Assembly: GCA_040880805.1 (NCBI GenBank)
Contig: JBBDHW010000061.1
Span: forward strand, 1-63,871
DNA from: Acidimicrobiia bacterium
Lineage (GTDB): Bacteria; Actinomycetota; Acidimicrobiia; IMCC26256; DASPTH01
Length of the DNA stretch: 63,871 nucleotides
Reading direction: 5' to 3'
Shown in pieces: positions 24,682-32,606 of the stretch. The translations under genes and the position numbers were made by a program. A model generated the notes under the pieces. It ran no database searches. It was not told the origin of the DNA and worked only from the letters and a program-made list of their open reading frames with translations. Each line of letters opens with the position of its first letter. Position 1 is the first letter of the stretch.

Positions 24682-24727
24682 GTGGAGGTGATGGGACTTG
24701 AACCCACGACTTCTCCGTTGCGAACGT
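24682..24727 (-). repeat. tRNA-3'-end-like direct repeat (copy D, right end of cassette)
   Basis: This 46-bp sequence is identical to copy C except at positions 34 and 44. It includes the T-loop consensus and acceptor 3' strand on the minus strand. Unlike copies A-C it lacks the adjacent hairpin, as would be expected if the hairpin belonged to the outer flank of the ancestral tRNA. The following 130 bp to 24855 hold small GC-rich stems (TTCGCGGAC, GTCGC) but no gene. Confidence 0.7.
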
Positions 24728-24855
24728 AAACACGTCGCCTTTCGGACCCTGCACAAACGCGGCGACTTCGCATGTGACCTGCGAAAACACTGCTCGGTAG
24801 TTCGCGACGCTCCTCGTCGCTTTTCGGAGTCCCGCGGACTTTTCGCGGACTGGCG

Positions 24856-25137
24856 CTACGCGGCGGACTGGACGGCGGGCGCGAGGGCAGCGGGATCGAT
24901 CGTGACCCGCTCGGGGATCGTGATGACGATCGGCTTGGCGCCATCGAGCAATTGCTTCGCGTTGACGAGCGTGATCCCAACGAGCTTGCCATCGCCGTCG
25001 TAGCGAAGGGCATGGCCTTCGGGGGACTCGTCGAAGTCGACCGCCTGACTCGGGTCCCCGACATGCAGGTACAACACGTCCGCCTCCGCGTCGTAGCGGA
25101 CGCGGTCAAAGGTCGTATGGCCAACAGTGATGCTCAT
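24856..25137 (-). CDS. DUF2283 family small protein
   Basis: The 93-aa protein contains FDRVRYDAEADVLYLHVGDP and GHALRYDGDGKLVGITLVNA, the typical DUF2283 beta-rich core (Y-D-x-x-x-D-x-L-Y). Such proteins are often next to toxin-antitoxin or mobile genes, and their biochemical role is unknown. GGAG lies 9 nt before the ATG at 25137; an upstream in-frame extension of 12 residues exists but is unconserved. It sits just outside the right repeat of the cassette, on the same strand as the cassette operon, but has its own start region. Confidence 0.8.
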   Translation of the reverse strand: MSITVGHTTFDRVRYDAEADVLYLHVGDPSQAVDFDESPEGHALRYDGDGKLVGITLVNAKQLLDGAKPIVITIPERVTIDPAALAPAVQSAA

Positions 25138-25282
25138 GGCATTGATCTCCGAGCGAACGCGGTCACGATCCATCCTCGTCCGGTCGCCTCATAGCGTACG
25201 ACAACCTTCAGCCACCGACCGGGCCCGGTCCTTTCCCGGTAAGTAAGGAAGAAACCTCAACGCTGGTAGGGGGACGATGAGG

Positions 25283-26127
25283 TCATATTGGGTCGGCGCA
25301 GCGGGCGACGATCCGCCGGAGGGGGACGCCGAGGGTTTGGTCCACCCAACGCTCACTGAGCCGACCGGCAGCCACGACCTGAGCGGCGTCTACGCCGGGC
25401 AGGTATAGCGACGCGACGAGTTGCTGTGCAGCGTCGGCCGTCGCGATCCGATAGGTGAAGCGTCGGAGTCGATCCTCGACGAGGGTGAGCCCAGCTCGCT
25501 CGAGCAGACCGGGGAGGTCTGCGAGCACGACGTCGTTGGGGTAGGTGAGCGTCGGCGGCGGAGTGCAAGGAGAAGGCGCCCGTAGCGACGGCGATCCCCG
25601 AGTTCCAGCGGCCGGGTCGTTGGGAGGAGCGCGACGAGTTGACCGCTCGGCCGCAGCACCCGCGTGGTCTCGCGGAGCACGTTCTCGAGGGGCTGGGCGA
25701 GCATCAGAGCCATCGAGCAGACCACGGCATCGAAGGACGCCGCGGCGAACGGCAGGTTGGCGGCGTCGCCGGGGACGAGCGGGGATGCGCCGCGCACGGT
25801 TGCCTGGTCGAGTTCTGCCGACGAGACGTCCATGCCAACCCAGGGTCCCGTCGTGAGATCGTGAAATGGGCCGCTGCCGCACGCGAGGTCGAGCACCACT
25901 GCGTCTGGCTCGACCGTTTCGGCGACCCATTGGTGCGGGTTGACGCCGGCTTGGTCGACGCAGTGTCCGAGCACCCGTTCGGTCACGCCGGCCCGTTGGT
26001 GATGGAACGCCTCGAGATAGGGCCGCCACGAGGGTGCGCGGTCGGTGTGAGCGTCTCGGAACATTGGTTCAGACGCTAGGGGCGTGACGTCTAGTGCGCG
26101 CCACCACGCGGCGAGACGGGTGCGCAC
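25283..26127 (-). pseudogene. Class I SAM methyltransferase with a frameshift
   Basis: From a GTG at 26127 the frame reads LAAWWRALDVTPLASEPMFR and then motif I VVLDLACGSGPFHDLTTG, with LRETTRVLRPSGQLVALLP as motif post-III. Near 25550, in a GCC-rich stretch, the reading moves to another frame, where LTYPNDVVLADLPGLLERAG continues the family to the stop at 25283. One indel explains this. It may be a true mutation or an assembly error; the two halves are otherwise well preserved. It is divergent from the ArsR-type regulator with 58 bp between starts. Confidence 0.75.
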
Positions 26128-26157
26128 CGAGCCGGAACAGATGGCAACCGGCCTATA

Positions 26158-26185
26158 TATCCGGATAACCTGTTATAGTTTCCAT
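26158..26185 (+). promoter_or_regulatory. Operator and leaderless promoter of the mer regulator
   Basis: TATCCGGATA (26158-26167) and ATAACCTGTTAT (26165-26176) are overlapping perfect palindromes. The second runs into the -10 box TATAGT (26174-26179), which lies 6 nt before the GTG at 26186. This layout fits ArsR-family autorepression and may also control the divergent methyltransferase. Confidence 0.6.
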
Positions 26186-26533
26186 GTGACTTCGACAGCG
26201 CCGACAGTGGCCCTCGTGGGGACGGCGACGGCCCGTTTCTTCCGTGTGTTCGGAGATCCGACGCGCTTGGCGATCCTGGAGCTGTTGGAGGAGGCGCCCC
26301 GCACGGTCTCGGAGCTGGTCGATGCGCTGGGTGCGCCCCAGAGTCGGGTGTCGAACCATTTGGCGTGTCTGCGTTGGTGCGGTTTCGTCGAGACCGAGCG
26401 CGCGGGACGACAGGTGACGTACCGGCTTGCCGACCGGCGGGTACGCGACGTGCTCGACGCGGCGCGCGGGCTAGTGGCCGATCACTGCGATCACCTGGCC
26501 TCGTGCACGCGCATCGGTCCCGGGTGGGTGTAG
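26186..26533 (+). CDS. ArsR/SmtB-family metal sensor, CmtR/MerR(ArsR)-like
   Basis: The 115-aa winged-helix repressor includes FFRVFGDPTRLAILELLEEA and the recognition helix SRVSNHLACLRWCGFV. Cys61 and Cys65 in the recognition helix form the C-x3-C pair that binds Cd/Pb in CmtR. A C-terminal DHCDHLASC supplies further thiols (Cys101, Cys107). Metal binding would release the operator and induce expression. It precedes merA by 47 bp on the same strand, so it most likely senses Hg(II), like the ArsR-type MerR of Streptomyces. The GTG start follows the -10 box directly, with no Shine-Dalgarno. Confidence 0.87.
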   Translation: MTSTAPTVALVGTATARFFRVFGDPTRLAILELLEEAPRTVSELVDALGAPQSRVSNHLACLRWCGFVETERAGRQVTYRLADRRVRDVLDAARGLVADHCDHLASCTRIGPGWV

Positions 26534-26580
26534 CGCCGCCGCGCACGGGGCGCGTCGACGTCAGTTGAGAGGACGGACTC

Positions 26581-28227
26581 ATGCGACGGATGCAAATCGA
26601 AGGTATGACGTGCGAGCGCTGCAACGAGACGGTGGCGGAGGCGCTTGCCGCGGCCGGAGCCGAGAAGGTTCGGGCCGATTTCTCGCGCGGTAAGGCAACG
26701 TTTGAACCCGCTGAGGCATCCGAGGCTGCGTTGACCGGAGCGGTCGAAGCGGCGGGGTACCGCGTCATCGGTATCGAGGATGCCGAAGCACGCGCCGAGG
26801 GGCCTGTGCATCGGCGCGGCCCGGCTCCACGGTCCGAGTACGACCTGATCGTGGTGGGGTCGGGCAGCGCCGCGTTCGCCGCTGCGATCCGGGCCAAGGA
26901 TCTGGGTGCATCGGTAGGGCTGTGCGAGGCGAACACGGTGGGCGGCACTTGCGTCAACATCGGCTGCGTGCCGTCCAAGGCCATGCTCGCCGCCGCCGAT
27001 CTCTACCACCGCGCGGGGCATAATCCGTTCGCGGGAGCACCGACGTCGGCGGGAACGGTCGATCTCACCGCACTGGTCGCCGCCAAGGACGAGTTGATCG
27101 ACCGGTTGCGCTACGACAAGTACGAGCATCTCGCCGAGGTGTACGGCTTCACGCTCCTGTGCGGCTACGGCGAGTTCACCGGCCCGGACACGTTCGCGTG
27201 CGACGGGCACGAGCTGCGAGCCGACCACTATCTCGTGGCGACGGGGGCGTCACCCGCGGTGCCCGCCATTCCGGGCCTCGAAGACGCCGGCTACTTGACC
27301 AGCACGACCGCCTTGGCGCTCACGGATCTGCCGGGTTCGATCGCCGTGATCGGCGCCAACGCGATCGGCCTCGAGCTCGGTCAGCTGTTCGCGCACCTCG
27401 GAAGCCGAGTCACGTTCCTCGAAGCGCTGCCTCGTATCGCACCCTTCGAGGAAGCAGAGATTTCCTTCGCGTTCAGCGAGGTCTTGCGCGACGAAGGCGC
27501 CCACGTCCACACCGGCGTGACGATCACCGCCGTCCGGCGTGCCGGTGAGCGCCGCGTCGTCGTGTTCGACGCCGACGGCGTTTCCCACGAGCTCGAGGTC
27601 GACCAGGTGCTCGTGGCCACCGGCCGCCGCCCCAACACGCGTGCCCTCGGCCTCGAGCGCGGGGGCGTCGCGCTCACCGAACGGGGCGCGGTCCGGGTCG
27701 ACGAGTTCCTCGCGACCTCCAACCCGCGGATCTGGGCCGCCGGCGACGTGACGGGAGCGCCACAGTTCGTCTACGTCGCAGCCGCCCAAGGCACCGTCGC
27801 CGCCGACAACGCGATCGGCGGGGCCGGTCGCACGGTCGACTTCACGGCCCTCCCGCGAGTGACATTCACCAGTCCCCAAATCGCTGCGGCCGGGATGACC
27901 GAAGAGGAAGCGGTCAAGGCCGGGCACCGCATCGATTCGCGTGTCCTACACCTCGATGCCGTTCCCCGGGCGCTGGTGAACCGGGATACCCGCGGACTGT
28001 TCAAACTCGTCGCCGAGGAAGGCACAGGCCGACTGCTCGGCGTCCATGTGCTGGCCGACAGCGCCGGGGAGGTCATCGCCGCGGCTGTCCATGCCCTCAA
28101 GGCGCGCATGACGGTCAAGGAGCTCGCCGAGACCTGGGCGCCGTATCTCACGATGGCCGAAGGGCTCAAGCTCGCGGCCCAGACCTTCACCCGCGACGTC
28201 TCGCAACTGTCGTGCTGCGCGGCATGA
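26581..28227 (+). CDS. merA: Mercuric reductase
   Basis: This 548-aa FAD-dependent disulfide oxidoreductase reduces Hg(II) to Hg(0) with NADPH in the cytosol. The N-terminal metal-binding domain has GMTCERC (Cys11, Cys14). The FAD Rossmann motif is IVVGSGSAAFAAAI, and the redox-active pair lies in GGTCVNIGCVPSK. The second Rossmann motif is SIAVIGANAIGLELGQLFAH. The C-terminal vicinal pair Cys545-Cys546 (LSCCAA) that delivers Hg to the active site is present, so all functional thiols are intact. GAGAGG precedes the ATG. It is the second gene of a regulator-merA-membrane protein-merB unit. Confidence 0.97.
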   Translation: MRRMQIEGMTCERCNETVAEALAAAGAEKVRADFSRGKATFEPAEASEAALTGAVEAAGYRVIGIEDAEARAEGPVHRRGPAPRSEYDLIVVGSGSAAFAAAIRAKDLGASVGLCEANTVGGTCVNIGCVPSKAMLAAADLYHRAGHNPFAGAPTSAGTVDLTALVAAKDELIDRLRYDKYEHLAEVYGFTLLCGYGEFTGPDTFACDGHELRADHYLVATGASPAVPAIPGLEDAGYLTSTTALALTDLPGSIAVIGANAIGLELGQLFAHLGSRVTFLEALPRIAPFEEAEISFAFSEVLRDEGAHVHTGVTITAVRRAGERRVVVFDADGVSHELEVDQVLVATGRRPNTRALGLERGGVALTERGAVRVDEFLATSNPRIWAAGDVTGAPQFVYVAAAQGTVAADNAIGGAGRTVDFTALPRVTFTSPQIAAAGMTEEEAVKAGHRIDSRVLHLDAVPRALVNRDTRGLFKLVAEEGTGRLLGVHVLADSAGEVIAAAVHALKARMTVKELAETWAPYLTMAEGLKLAAQTFTRDVSQLSCCAA

Positions 28228-28246
28228 ACCCAGATCCGGAAGTGAC

Positions 28247-28528
28247 GTGAGCACACCCAAGCGTCTCCCCACCGGTGCAGGAGTCGTGATCGGCGGGCTC
28301 ATCCTCGTGCTCTGCTGCGCCGGGCCCGCCCTCGTCGCCGGCGGCGCGCTCGCCGCGGTTGGCTCGATCCTCGGCAACCCTGCGGTCATCGCCGCCGGTG
28401 CAGCGCTGCTCGTGGGTGCCTTCGCCGTCCCCTACACACGGCACGCCCGTGCTCGTCGTTTGCCCGACTGCTCCTGGTCATCACAAACGATCCGACGACA
28501 GGTAGCGCGCGGGTGGACTCGCCGATAG
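28247..28528 (+). CDS. Small two-helix membrane protein, MerF/MerT-like
   Basis: The 93-aa protein has a first hydrophobic helix GVVIGGLILVLCCAGPALVA with a vicinal Cys pair, and a second, LGNPAVIAAGAALLVGAFAV, followed by a basic tail. Two helices with CC in the first are the hallmark of MerF/MerT mercury uptake proteins, but overall similarity is low. The second cytosolic Cys pair of MerF is reduced to a single Cys (LPDC). The GTG start has GGAAG upstream, and the 3' end overlaps the merB start by 16 bp. Carrying Hg(II) to MerA is inferred. Confidence 0.7.
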   Translation: MSTPKRLPTGAGVVIGGLILVLCCAGPALVAGGALAAVGSILGNPAVIAAGAALLVGAFAVPYTRHARARRLPDCSWSSQTIRRQVARGWTRR

Positions 28529-29202
28529 GCGCGCCGTCACTGGCCCGCTCGCAACGAAGCGCCCATGACAACCCCGTCTTGGGTGCGTTGCTGCGTGACG
28601 TCCTGGTCCCCCATGACCGCCTCGACGGCGCGCTCGTAGACACCGAGGCGGTGCTGTCGGCGGCGTTCCGGTCGATCCTGCACGGGGCTGCCTCCACCAT
28701 CGACGCGCTTTCCGCGACGACTGGTATCCCCCGCCGCACGGCGCGAGCCGCCATCGAAGCGCTCGCTGCAAGGGGACGCGTTGCCCGCACCGACGACGAT
28801 CGAGTGGTGGCCGCCGCGGGTCTCAGCCTGGAACCGGCACCCCACATGGTGGTGCTGTCCGGCGTCATACTCCACGCGTGGTGTGCCCTCGACGCGATCG
28901 GGATCCCCGCCGCGCTCAAGCGCGATGCGGTAGTGCGCAGCACCTGCGCCCGCTGCGGCCAGCCCATTCGCTGCGTGATCGAACGCGGGGAACCGCGCGG
29001 CGACTGTGTCGCGAGCGTCCCGGCGCGGGTGTGCTCCAAGCCGCGGGAGCAGTTCTGCCCACGATCCCGATTCTTCTGTCGCGACACGCATGCTCAAGAG
29101 TGGCTCGCTCGCGACGGTTGCGGCCCGGCCTTGGTGCTCGAACCTTCGGAACTCGCCGGACTCGGCCGGGCGGTGTGGGACTGGACGAACCCGAGCAGAT
29201 AG
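28513..29202 (+). CDS. merB: Organomercurial lyase (MerB-like)
   Basis: The 229-aa protein has a winged-helix N-terminus (STIDALSATTGIPRRTARAA) and the MerB core. Cys124 and Asp127 in HAWCALDAIGIP, and Cys189 in FFCRDTHAQEW, match Cys96, Asp99 and Cys159 of the E. coli plasmid enzyme in spacing. The enzyme breaks the C-Hg bond and passes Hg(II) to MerA. Additional Cys-rich motifs (STCARCGQPIRC) are unusual for MerB and may bind metal. The start is a GTG at 28513 inside the preceding gene, so translation is probably coupled. With merA it gives broad-spectrum mercury resistance. Confidence 0.85.
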   Translation: MDSPIGAPSLARSQRSAHDNPVLGALLRDVLVPHDRLDGALVDTEAVLSAAFRSILHGAASTIDALSATTGIPRRTARAAIEALAARGRVARTDDDRVVAAAGLSLEPAPHMVVLSGVILHAWCALDAIGIPAALKRDAVVRSTCARCGQPIRCVIERGEPRGDCVASVPARVCSKPREQFCPRSRFFCRDTHAQEWLARDGCGPALVLEPSELAGLGRAVWDWTNPSR

Positions 29203-29236
29203 CGAGATGCGGTCTCGGCTCGCAGGAGCGCTGCGC

Positions 29237-29330
29237 GAGCGAAGATCGCCCGGTGGGCGGTGGCCCGGTCAGGGAAGCGGTAGCGGTGCACGACCTCACG
29301 CTCGAGCGGTGACCAGAAACGGCGCGACAC
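29237..29330 (-). pseudogene. Possible IS3-type transposase remnant
   Basis: About 30 residues, RRFWSPLEREVVHRYRFPDR then ATAHRAIFA, resemble the conserved C-terminal stretch of IS3-family transposases (SFWSSLKRELVHR-RF-T-EAR-AIF). The sequence on both sides does not continue the match. The intergenic stretch 29203-29510 otherwise holds no recognisable gene. Confidence 0.35.
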
Positions 29331-29510
29331 AACTCTGCTGAGAGGATCACGACGCGGAGCGGCGCGGTTTGCGAACTCTTCGACGCCGTCGGTCTGAATC
29401 GGTACGTCGACGACCTCGCCGAAACCTGGCCACTCTCGACCGGCATCCTCGTGACCACCGGGGCTGCGCGCCGTGCTGGGAAATGTGATGTCGGGGGCGG
29501 TCGCGGCGAC

Positions 29511-30071
29511 TCAGCGTCGCGCGGGATGGAGTCGCGACCGGAGCCTGGCGCGACCTCGGTGGAGGCGTGTCTTCACGGTGGACACTGCCACACCGAGGAC
29601 GTCTGCCACCTCGTCGTTGGAGAACCCCTCGATGTCGCGCAGAGCGACGACGACCCGCTGATCCGGAGGAAGCAACGCAAGCGCGGTGCGGACGGCATCG
29701 ATGACCTGGAGCCGCGACACGACCTCGCCCGCGAGGTCTGTTCCGTTTGGCTCGGCGGTATCTCTCAGCTCGTCGATGTTCACGGGGTGGTGGCGCCGGC
29801 GACGTAGCCGCATGAGCGCCGTGTTGGTGGCGATTCGGTACAGCCAGGTGAAGACGGCGGCGTCGCCCCGGAAGCCATCGAGGTTCCGCCACGCCTGCAC
29901 AAAGGTGTCCTGCGTTGCTTCTTCAACGTCGCGAGGATCATCGAGCATCCGAGACAGCACGGCCGCGATACGCGGCTCGAACTCGGTCACGAACTCGGCG
30001 AACGCGACGCTGGCCCAACCGGACCGGCGAGTCAACACGTCGACAACGGGTGAATCTCGCGGGTCCGTCAC
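29511..30071 (-). CDS. ECF-type RNA polymerase sigma factor
   Basis: The 186-aa sigma factor has region 2 (LDDPRDVEEATQDTFVQAWR, FTWLYRIATNTALMRLRRRR) and region 4 (LLPPDQRVVVALRDIEGFSN, then VADVLGVAVSTVKTRLHRGR). It would direct polymerase to stress promoters. The start is uncertain: GTG 30071 (chosen) and TTG 30080 are both near, and an in-frame extension to 30266 would overlap the divergent anti-sigma gene. The divergent neighbour begins at 30087, leaving about 15 bp, so the two promoters must lie inside each other's coding or leader regions. Confidence 0.9.
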   Translation of the reverse strand: MTDPRDSPVVDVLTRRSGWASVAFAEFVTEFEPRIAAVLSRMLDDPRDVEEATQDTFVQAWRNLDGFRGDAAVFTWLYRIATNTALMRLRRRRHHPVNIDELRDTAEPNGTDLAGEVVSRLQVIDAVRTALALLPPDQRVVVALRDIEGFSNDEVADVLGVAVSTVKTRLHRGRARLRSRLHPARR

Positions 30072-30086
30072 GGCATCCAACTCGAC

Positions 30087-30353
30087 ATGTCCTTGCCACC
30101 CATGCTCCGGTCCGGCACATGCCTGGGAACCCGCCGACGCCTTGGCTCCTTCCTGGACAATGATCTCGGGGAAGTCGACGCTGCACGGGTTCGCCTCCAT
30201 CTTTCGGCGTGTCGCCACTGCCGTGACGCCAGACGGCGGCTCGAAGCGACGCTGAGCGACCTCCACCTTCTCGCGGCGTCGCGCCCGCCGCCGGCTCGGT
30301 CAGTGGTGAACAGAGTCATGGCCCTGATTCGCATCGAGTCACCCCCGAAATGA
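30087..30353 (+). CDS. Small zinc-finger anti-sigma factor (ZAS-like)
   Basis: The 88-aa protein contains LGSFLDNDLGEVDAARVRLH and the H-x3-C-x2-C motif HLSACRHC typical of zinc-binding anti-sigma domains. A helical tail ends VVNRVMALIRIESPPK, with no membrane segment. Such proteins hold ECF factors inactive and release them on thiol oxidation or another signal. Its partner is almost certainly the divergent ECF factor at 29511-30071. Divergent rather than co-directional order is unusual for such pairs. The ATG has no evident ribosome-binding site. Confidence 0.72.
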   Translation: MSLPPMLRSGTCLGTRRRLGSFLDNDLGEVDAARVRLHLSACRHCRDARRRLEATLSDLHLLAASRPPPARSVVNRVMALIRIESPPK

Positions 30354-30393
30354 CGGTTCGAAGCGTGATCGGCGCGATCCAAGGGATTATTCC

Positions 30394-31566
30394 GTGAAGG
30401 TCTCAGCTCGTCTCGTAGCGCTCGTGGCCGCGATCGTCGTCGCCGCCGCCGCGCTGATCTCGGTAGTGGCGTCGTCGGATTCGTCCTCACCCGCGGCACC
30501 CACGGCCGCGTGGCCGGCCGTCGAACGCGCGGCACACGGTCAGACCGTGAAGTTGTGGATGTGGGGCGGTGAGGACGCCCTGAATCGGTATATCGATGAG
30601 GAAGTCGCGCCACGTGCCGCGGCTGTCGGGGTGCGACTCGAGCGCGTGCCAGTCGACGACACCGCTACCGCGCTTGCGCGAATCGCGTCGGAGCGCGACG
30701 CAGGTGTGAAAAGCGGAGGCGCGGTCGATCTCCTTTGGGTGAACGGGAAGAACTTCGAGCAGGGCAAGGCAGCCAACCTGTGGCTTACCGACTGGGCCGA
30801 TGCGGTTCCCAACGCCAGGTACCTCGACGCGGCTGACACGACACTGCAAAAGGATTTTGGGGTGGCGGTCGACGCGCAGGAACTGCCCTGGAGCCGCGCG
30901 GCGTTCGTGTTCGCGTACGACCCCAACAAGATGACGTCGCCACCACGCACGTTCGCCGAGTTCGCGTCATACGCGAAGGCACACCCGGGTCGAGTGACGT
31001 ATCCGGCTCCGCCGGACTTCACCGGTTCCGCGTTCGTCCGCCAGGCCGTCCAGGCGCTCGGTGAAGACAAGGCGATGAAGCTCCTCGCCGATCTGGAGCC
31101 GTCGCTGTGGCAAGGGGGCCGAAATCACCCCAAGGACGAGGCCGAGCTCGAGCAACTGTTCGCGAACGGCCAGGTCGATCTTGCGATGAGCTACAACCCG
31201 AATTTCGTCGACACCGCGGTTCAGCGCGGGGAGTTCCCGACGACGGTTCGGCCGTATGTGTTCGAGTCGGGAACGCTCCAAAACGTGAGTTTCCTTGCGA
31301 TTCCCGCGAACGCCGCGCACCGCCAAGGAGCAGAAGTCGTCGCGAACCTGATGCTCTCACCCGAGCTGCAGGCCCTCAAAGCCGCCCAGGTCGGGATTCC
31401 GACGGTGCTCGACATGGCCCGGCTCACCGACGCGCAACGAACCCGGTTCAATGCCGTCGCTTCGTCGCCGTATCGGCTGGCGGCCTACGGCACCCCGCTC
31501 GGCGAGCTCGCGGCAGCCAGGGTGCCTGAGATCGACCGCCGCTGGAAGCAGGACGTGCTCCGATGA
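30394..31566 (+). CDS. ABC solute-binding protein, YnjB-like
   Basis: The 390-aa protein has an N-terminal signal-anchor (ARLVALVAAIVVAAAALISV) and a type II binding fold. VKLWMWGGEDALNRYIDEEV, VDLLWVNGKNFEQGKAANLW and WQGGRNHPKDEAELEQLFAN match the YnjB group of the E. coli ynjBCD importer, whose ligand is not established. No lipobox is visible. The GTG start follows 40 bp after the anti-sigma gene, and the end overlaps the ATPase ATG by 4 bp. It is the first gene of an importer with its own permeases downstream. Confidence 0.85.
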   Translation: MKVSARLVALVAAIVVAAAALISVVASSDSSSPAAPTAAWPAVERAAHGQTVKLWMWGGEDALNRYIDEEVAPRAAAVGVRLERVPVDDTATALARIASERDAGVKSGGAVDLLWVNGKNFEQGKAANLWLTDWADAVPNARYLDAADTTLQKDFGVAVDAQELPWSRAAFVFAYDPNKMTSPPRTFAEFASYAKAHPGRVTYPAPPDFTGSAFVRQAVQALGEDKAMKLLADLEPSLWQGGRNHPKDEAELEQLFANGQVDLAMSYNPNFVDTAVQRGEFPTTVRPYVFESGTLQNVSFLAIPANAAHRQGAEVVANLMLSPELQALKAAQVGIPTVLDMARLTDAQRTRFNAVASSPYRLAAYGTPLGELAAARVPEIDRRWKQDVLR

Positions 31567-32606
31567 GCGGTCTTCAGTGTCGCTGTGTGTGGGTCGAGAT
31601 TGGCGGGCGCCCAGTCCTCCGCGGGGTGGACCTCGCGGTGAGGTCCGGCTCTGTATGCGCGCTCGTCGGGGAATCAGGGGCGGGCAAGACCACCCTCTTG
31701 CGCACTGTCGCGGGCCTGTCGACCGTCGTCGACGGCTCGATCGAGATGGGCGGCCGGTCGATTCTCGGTCGCCGGCCTGAACGGCGGCGAGTCGGCTTCG
31801 TCTTCCAGGACGCAAGGCTTTTCCCGACGATGAGCGTGGGTGACAACGTGGCGTACGCGCGACGGGTTCGGGGAGAGGGTCGCGCCGAGCGCTTGGCCGC
31901 AGCGCAGGAGCTCCTCGCGGAAGTTGGGCTGTGCGAACGTATGGCCGACCGCCCGAACGCGTTGTCCGGCGGCGAGGAGCAACGGGTGGCCCTGGCCCGG
32001 GCGCTGTGCGGGGAGCCTGACCTCTTGTTGCTCGACGAGCCTCTCAGCGCAGTCGACGGTCCACGCCGCGACGACCTCCGCGCGCTACTTCGACGATTGC
32101 AGCGCACCCATGCCGTCACCACGGTCATCGTCACCCACGATGTGTCCGATGCAGCCGCGCTGGCCGAACAGATCGCAGTGCTCGACGACGGCGTCATCGT
32201 GCAGTGTTCGCCACCTGATGAGTTGTTCGAGCGTCCGCTCAGCCCCCGAGTCGCGCGCCTCACCGGCAACCCCAACCTCCTGCGAGCGACACCCGACGAA
32301 GCGCTGTGCTTCTCTGGGTCCGGCCCCACGCCTGATCGTCGCGGTGATGACGTGTTCACGATCCGCCCCGAACATGTGCGTCTCGACGCGAACGCTGACT
32401 CGTTGACGAGCGTCGCCGACTGCGAACCGCGTGGCACCTACATCCGAGTGCAGCTCGTGGGCCCCGTCGGTCGACTGGTCGCGCACGTGGCGCCCGCCCG
32501 TCGGTTGCGTCGGGGTGATCGGGTTGCGGTCACCGTGCCTCGCGAGCACCTCTGGCGGTTTCCCGAGGATCAAGGGATCCGCCATCCGGCGGGTCGTCGT
32601 GGCTGA
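31563..32606 (+). CDS. ABC transporter ATPase with C-terminal TOBE domain, YnjD-like
   Basis: The 347-aa ATPase has Walker A GESGAGKTTLLR, Q-loop GFVFQDARLFPTMSV, signature LSGGEEQRVALARAL, Walker B LLLLDEPLSAVD and switch His VTHDVSDA. A C-terminal regulatory TOBE region (FTIRPEHVRLDA) extends it beyond E. coli YnjD. It energises the importer with YnjB-like and two permease proteins. The ATG overlaps the preceding stop (ATGA). Its last 77 bp overlap, on the opposite strand, the end of the CDP-alcohol phosphatidyltransferase gene, an unusually long antisense overlap within a conserved cluster. Confidence 0.92.
   Translation: MSGLQCRCVWVEIGGRPVLRGVDLAVRSGSVCALVGESGAGKTTLLRTVAGLSTVVDGSIEMGGRSILGRRPERRRVGFVFQDARLFPTMSVGDNVAYARRVRGEGRAERLAAAQELLAEVGLCERMADRPNALSGGEEQRVALARALCGEPDLLLLDEPLSAVDGPRRDDLRALLRRLQRTHAVTTVIVTHDVSDAAALAEQIAVLDDGVIVQCSPPDELFERPLSPRVARLTGNPNLLRATPDEALCFSGSGPTPDRRGDDVFTIRPEHVRLDANADSLTSVADCEPRGTYIRVQLVGPVGRLVAHVAPARRLRRGDRVAVTVPREHLWRFPEDQGIRHPAGRRG

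Larger units (their letters stand above)
23363..24727. mobile_element. Putative mini-cassette bounded by 46-bp tRNA-end direct repeats
   Basis: Copies C and D (44/46 identical, same orientation) bracket 1.27 kb that holds exactly one operon: XRE regulator, Cys/His small protein and nucleotidyltransferase. Direct repeats of a tRNA 3' end are the usual att sites left by tyrosine-recombinase elements. No integrase lies inside or beside it, so it would have to be mobilised in trans or be a decayed satellite. An alternative is independent accumulation of two repeats from a dispersed family. Boundaries are observed; mobility is inferred. Confidence 0.5.

Noticed and set aside
23363-24727. Complete tRNA genes at the repeat copies
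   Set aside because: Only the T-arm and acceptor 3' strand are present. No matching 5' acceptor strand, D-arm or anticodon arm lies at tRNA distance in copies B, C or D.
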